DNA of 34,646 nt from Flavobacteriales bacterium (lineage in GTDB: Bacteria; Bacteroidota; Bacteroidia; Flavobacteriales_E; Vicingaceae). Below the pieces are notes generated by a model. The model made no database searches. It had not been told where the DNA came from and worked only from the letters and a program-made list of their open reading frames with translations. This document shows, one piece after another, positions 32,400 to 34,646 of this stretch. The translations under genes and the position numbers were made by a program. Where the stretch lies: the NCBI GenBank assembly GCA_029262875.1, contig JAJCYO010000021.1:1-34646 (forward strand), read 5' to 3'. Each line of letters starts with the position of its first letter. The first letter of the stretch is position 1.

Positions 32400-33371
32400 T
32401 TATTCTCCAAATGTTTTTTGTTCAGCCAACCATTTGTCATAATCTTCTTGACTCTCCACTATAATATTCATTTGCATATTATAATGTGCCGCTCCACAAA
32501 TTTTATTACATAATAAGATGTATTCAAAATCTTCATTATCAGTAATTTTTTTCATCTCTTTTGTTGTAATCTTAGGAACGAAGTTAAATTGTGTTTTCAA
32601 GCCTGGAACACAGTTCATTTGCGCTCTAAAATGAGGCATGTAAGCACTGTGTATTACATCTAACGAACGGAAAACGAACTGAACAGGAACGCCCACTGGT
32701 AAATGAAATTCTCCCTTAACCAACTTATCGTCATTAGAATTTTCATCCTCTTTATCTATTCCTGTAGCGTTAACTCCTTCTATTAAGGTAACATGAGAAC
32801 GTCCCAATTTCTTATCCTCTCCAGCATACCTAGCCGTCCAAGTAAATTGTTGACTTGTTACTTCTAATAATACATGTTCAGTTTCTTCTGGTACTGGAGC
32901 CATTGTATTATTCCATGTATTTAATCCAATAAGAATCAACACTGTTAATGCAATTGAAGGAACTGTTGTCCAAATTAATTCAAGTTTATTACTATGAGAA
33001 AAGAATACTGCTTTTCTTTTTGAACTATAAGCATATTTATAGCAAAACCATAATAATATAGCATGTGTTAAAATAAATACAGGAGTAATTATAAAGTAAG
33101 TTAAATCAGATAAGAAATCAATCGACTCACCATGTACAGAAGCCGAAACTGGCAATCTTAAACCATACCATTTCCACATTTGCCATGCGAAAAAGCCCAT
33201 GAAAACAAAAAATCCAGCGAAGAGCATTAACCCAAGGTTTTTGCCTTCTTTTTCTGTTACTTCATAAATCAATTCCCCTTTACTCTTAGCTCTTAACTCA
33301 GCTATTTTAAGCAATTGTGATCCTGTAATCACTAATAATATTATTGCTACTACTACTATTATAGTCATCAT
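32400..33371 (-). CDS. coxB: Cytochrome c oxidase subunit II with CuA site
   Basis: The product is 323 aa. Subunit II takes electrons from cytochrome c or ACIII through the binuclear CuA centre in its exposed cupredoxin domain. CuA ligands: His241 (LDVIHSAYMP), Cys288, Cys292, His296 and Met299 in LLCNKICGAAHYNMQM. The residue between the cysteines that is Glu in mitochondrial and proteobacterial enzymes is Lys290 here. There are three hydrophobic segments rather than two: an extra N-terminal one (2-20), plus LGLMLFAGFFVFMGFFAWQM and the pair around 91-150. The domain has an acidic insert (DKEDENSNDD, 206-215). No C-terminal heme c motif (CxxCH) exists, so this is not a caa3-type fusion; a separate cytochrome c must deliver electrons. 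It lies 36 bp after actF. Confidence 0.96.
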   Translation of the reverse strand: MMTIIVVVAIILLVITGSQLLKIAELRAKSKGELIYEVTEKEGKNLGLMLFAGFFVFMGFFAWQMWKWYGLRLPVSASVHGESIDFLSDLTYFIITPVFILTHAILLWFCYKYAYSSKRKAVFFSHSNKLELIWTTVPSIALTVLILIGLNTWNNTMAPVPEETEHVLLEVTSQQFTWTARYAGEDKKLGRSHVTLIEGVNATGIDKEDENSNDDKLVKGEFHLPVGVPVQFVFRSLDVIHSAYMPHFRAQMNCVPGLKTQFNFVPKITTKEMKKITDNEDFEYILLCNKICGAAHYNMQMNIIVESQEDYDKWLAEQKTFGE

Positions 33372-33407
33372 AATTTAAAGACTTTCTGTTTATTATTCTT
33401 TTATAAA

Positions 33408-34616
33408 TTAATGGTGCAAATGAACACTTTCATCATACATCGGATGATTTTTAGTCATCAGTGGTGCCTTAGATAAAGCCCTTAACACCATAAATATAAA
33501 TACTCCTAAAAATATTAAGAACATTCCAATCTCAACTGCTCCTAAATGTCCATGATCAAATAGTGTCCCTGGTAATACCATTACTAACACATCTATCCAG
33601 TGCCCTATGAAAATAATCAAAGCAATTGGGATTAAAAATATTCCATTACGCTTAGCATCTCTAGACATTAACACAAAAAATGGTAACAAAAAGTTTACAA
33701 AGAATGTTCCGATGTATAACCCTCTATAATCATTAAATCGTTGAATGTAGTACGTTGCTTCTTCTGGAATGTTTGAATACCATATCAACATGAACTGGCA
33801 AAACCAGATGTAAGACCATAAACAACTTATTGCAAACAACCATTTACCTAAATCATGAACGTGACTAGAATTAACCTCCTTTAAGTACCCGTTCCTTTTT
33901 AAATATTGCACCAATACCACAGCAACAATCATCATTGAAACCCACATACCTGAGAAGCAATACCAACCGAACATTGTGCTAAACCAGTGCACATCAATTG
34001 CCATTATCCAATCCCAAGCCGAAGATGAAGATGTATAAGCAAAGAAGGCTATAAACAAGATTCCTTTAATTATGGCTTTCTTATAAACTGGAGATGTCGC
34101 TCCATCTAAATTTAATGTATCTTCTTTTAATGAATTCTTTCTGAACCAATTTGCAAAATAGATCCAAATTCCAAAGTATAAAATATTTCTACCCCAAAAA
34201 AATGGTTGATTTAAATAAAATGATTTTCCTGCAATTATTTTATCATAATGCTCGCTTGCTGGATCCATCACTCCTTCTGCCATCCAGTGATATAAATGAG
34301 TCTGATGCATTGAACTGGCAATAAAAACGATTAATAAAACAACTGCACCAATTGGCATAAACGACATAATAGCTTGAAATACTCTCTGCGTAGTAACTCC
34401 CCAAGCCATTTCTGAAACATATTGCAAGGCTAAAAAGAAAACAGCGGCTAAAGAAATGGTAAAAAAGAAATATCCATTAATTAACAAATTTGCCCAAATT
34501 CTTTTCCCTGCATGATCACCATGATCCATCATTATACCTACTAATAATGCTGCTACTCCAACCACTACTAATATTAGTGTAGTTAATTTTGCCTGTTTTG
34601 ATACTGTGTATTCCAT
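33408..34616 (-). CDS. actF: Alternative Complex III subunit ActF (quinol:cytochrome c oxidoreductase, second quinone-site-like subunit)
   Basis: The product is 402 aa with about ten membrane helices (e.g. LTTLILVVVGVAALLVGIMM, GYFFFTISLAAVFFLALQYV, FQAIMSFMPIGAVVLLIVFI, IGTFFVNFLLPFFVLMS). ActF is one of the two NrfD-like integral subunits of ACIII, which oxidises menaquinol and passes electrons to the adjacent oxidase. Family-typical segments are HLYHWMAEGVMDPASEHYD, AWDWIMAIDVHWFSTMFGWY and IGHWIDVLVMVLPGTL. ActF, unlike ActC, is the partner lacking obvious quinone-site acids in described complexes, so a structural role is equally likely. The earlier act genes should lie beyond the window end. 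The order actF-coxB-coxA shows the ACIII-oxidase supercomplex arrangement. The last 30 bases of the window (34617-34646) hold only the gap upstream of this gene. Confidence 0.92.
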   Translation of the reverse strand: MEYTVSKQAKLTTLILVVVGVAALLVGIMMDHGDHAGKRIWANLLINGYFFFTISLAAVFFLALQYVSEMAWGVTTQRVFQAIMSFMPIGAVVLLIVFIASSMHQTHLYHWMAEGVMDPASEHYDKIIAGKSFYLNQPFFWGRNILYFGIWIYFANWFRKNSLKEDTLNLDGATSPVYKKAIIKGILFIAFFAYTSSSSAWDWIMAIDVHWFSTMFGWYCFSGMWVSMMIVAVVLVQYLKRNGYLKEVNSSHVHDLGKWLFAISCLWSYIWFCQFMLIWYSNIPEEATYYIQRFNDYRGLYIGTFFVNFLLPFFVLMSRDAKRNGIFLIPIALIIFIGHWIDVLVMVLPGTLFDHGHLGAVEIGMFLIFLGVFIFMVLRALSKAPLMTKNHPMYDESVHLHH

Positions 34617-34646
34617 TTGATAAGAATGTTTGTTTCTTTTTTATTT

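Overview
The window looks like a chromosomal segment of a Bacteroidota bacterium, most likely order Flavobacteriales. The evidence is SprA (the type IX secretion translocon), a T9SS-sorted protein with a C-terminal sorting domain, a DUF4296 lipoprotein, a Bacteroidota-type TonB, an Alternative Complex III subunit next to an A-type cytochrome oxidase operon, low GC, and promoters of the TTG-N19/20-TAnnTTTG type. Family-level placement is not possible from this sequence alone. Nearly all genes lie on the minus strand. Only a three-gene block (sirtuin, beta-barrel protein, ubiX; about 23.1-25.0 kb) is on the plus strand. I see no tRNA, rRNA, CRISPR array, IS element or prophage.

Layout. 1-4.2 kb is the accessory end: the 5' part of a secreted protein with an elaborate upstream region, a T9SS cargo protein with a small secreted partner, and two lipoproteins. 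4.3-10.5 kb holds a giant alpha-2-macroglobulin-like lipoprotein whose reading frame is cut by one in-frame TGA, leaving its last 209 codons detached. 10.6-23 kb holds a block whose order is, from memory, common in Flavobacteriia: maeB, ruvA, sprA, then gcvH (own promoter), vanZ-like and tonB. 23-25 kb is the plus-strand block. 25-28.7 kb carries queG, ruvB, a beta-barrel protein, a small CxxC membrane protein and SCO. 28.7-34.6 kb is the respiratory operon actF-coxB-coxA-coxC(short)-coxC-coxD, which ends at a hairpin just before SCO.

How the genes work together. ACIII (ActF) passes quinol electrons to the aa3-type oxidase, and SCO and perhaps the CxxC protein support copper delivery to CuA. 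SprA is the outer-membrane exit channel for cargo such as the 565-2655 product. TonB powers outer-membrane uptake. RuvA and RuvB form the Holliday-junction branch migration motor, although the genes are in separate operons.

No clearly new multi-gene system is visible. The points most worth checking are the in-frame TGA in the macroglobulin gene, a TonB with a 155-residue unrecognised N-terminal extension, three operator-like dyads (292-308, 3154-3177, 23041-23084), a repeat-rich leader at 254-449, and a TTG-initiated sprA with a Shine-Dalgarno-like site, which is unusual in this phylum. Several starts were moved inward from the longest open frame to a better ATG (3093, 20659, 24435, 28650).
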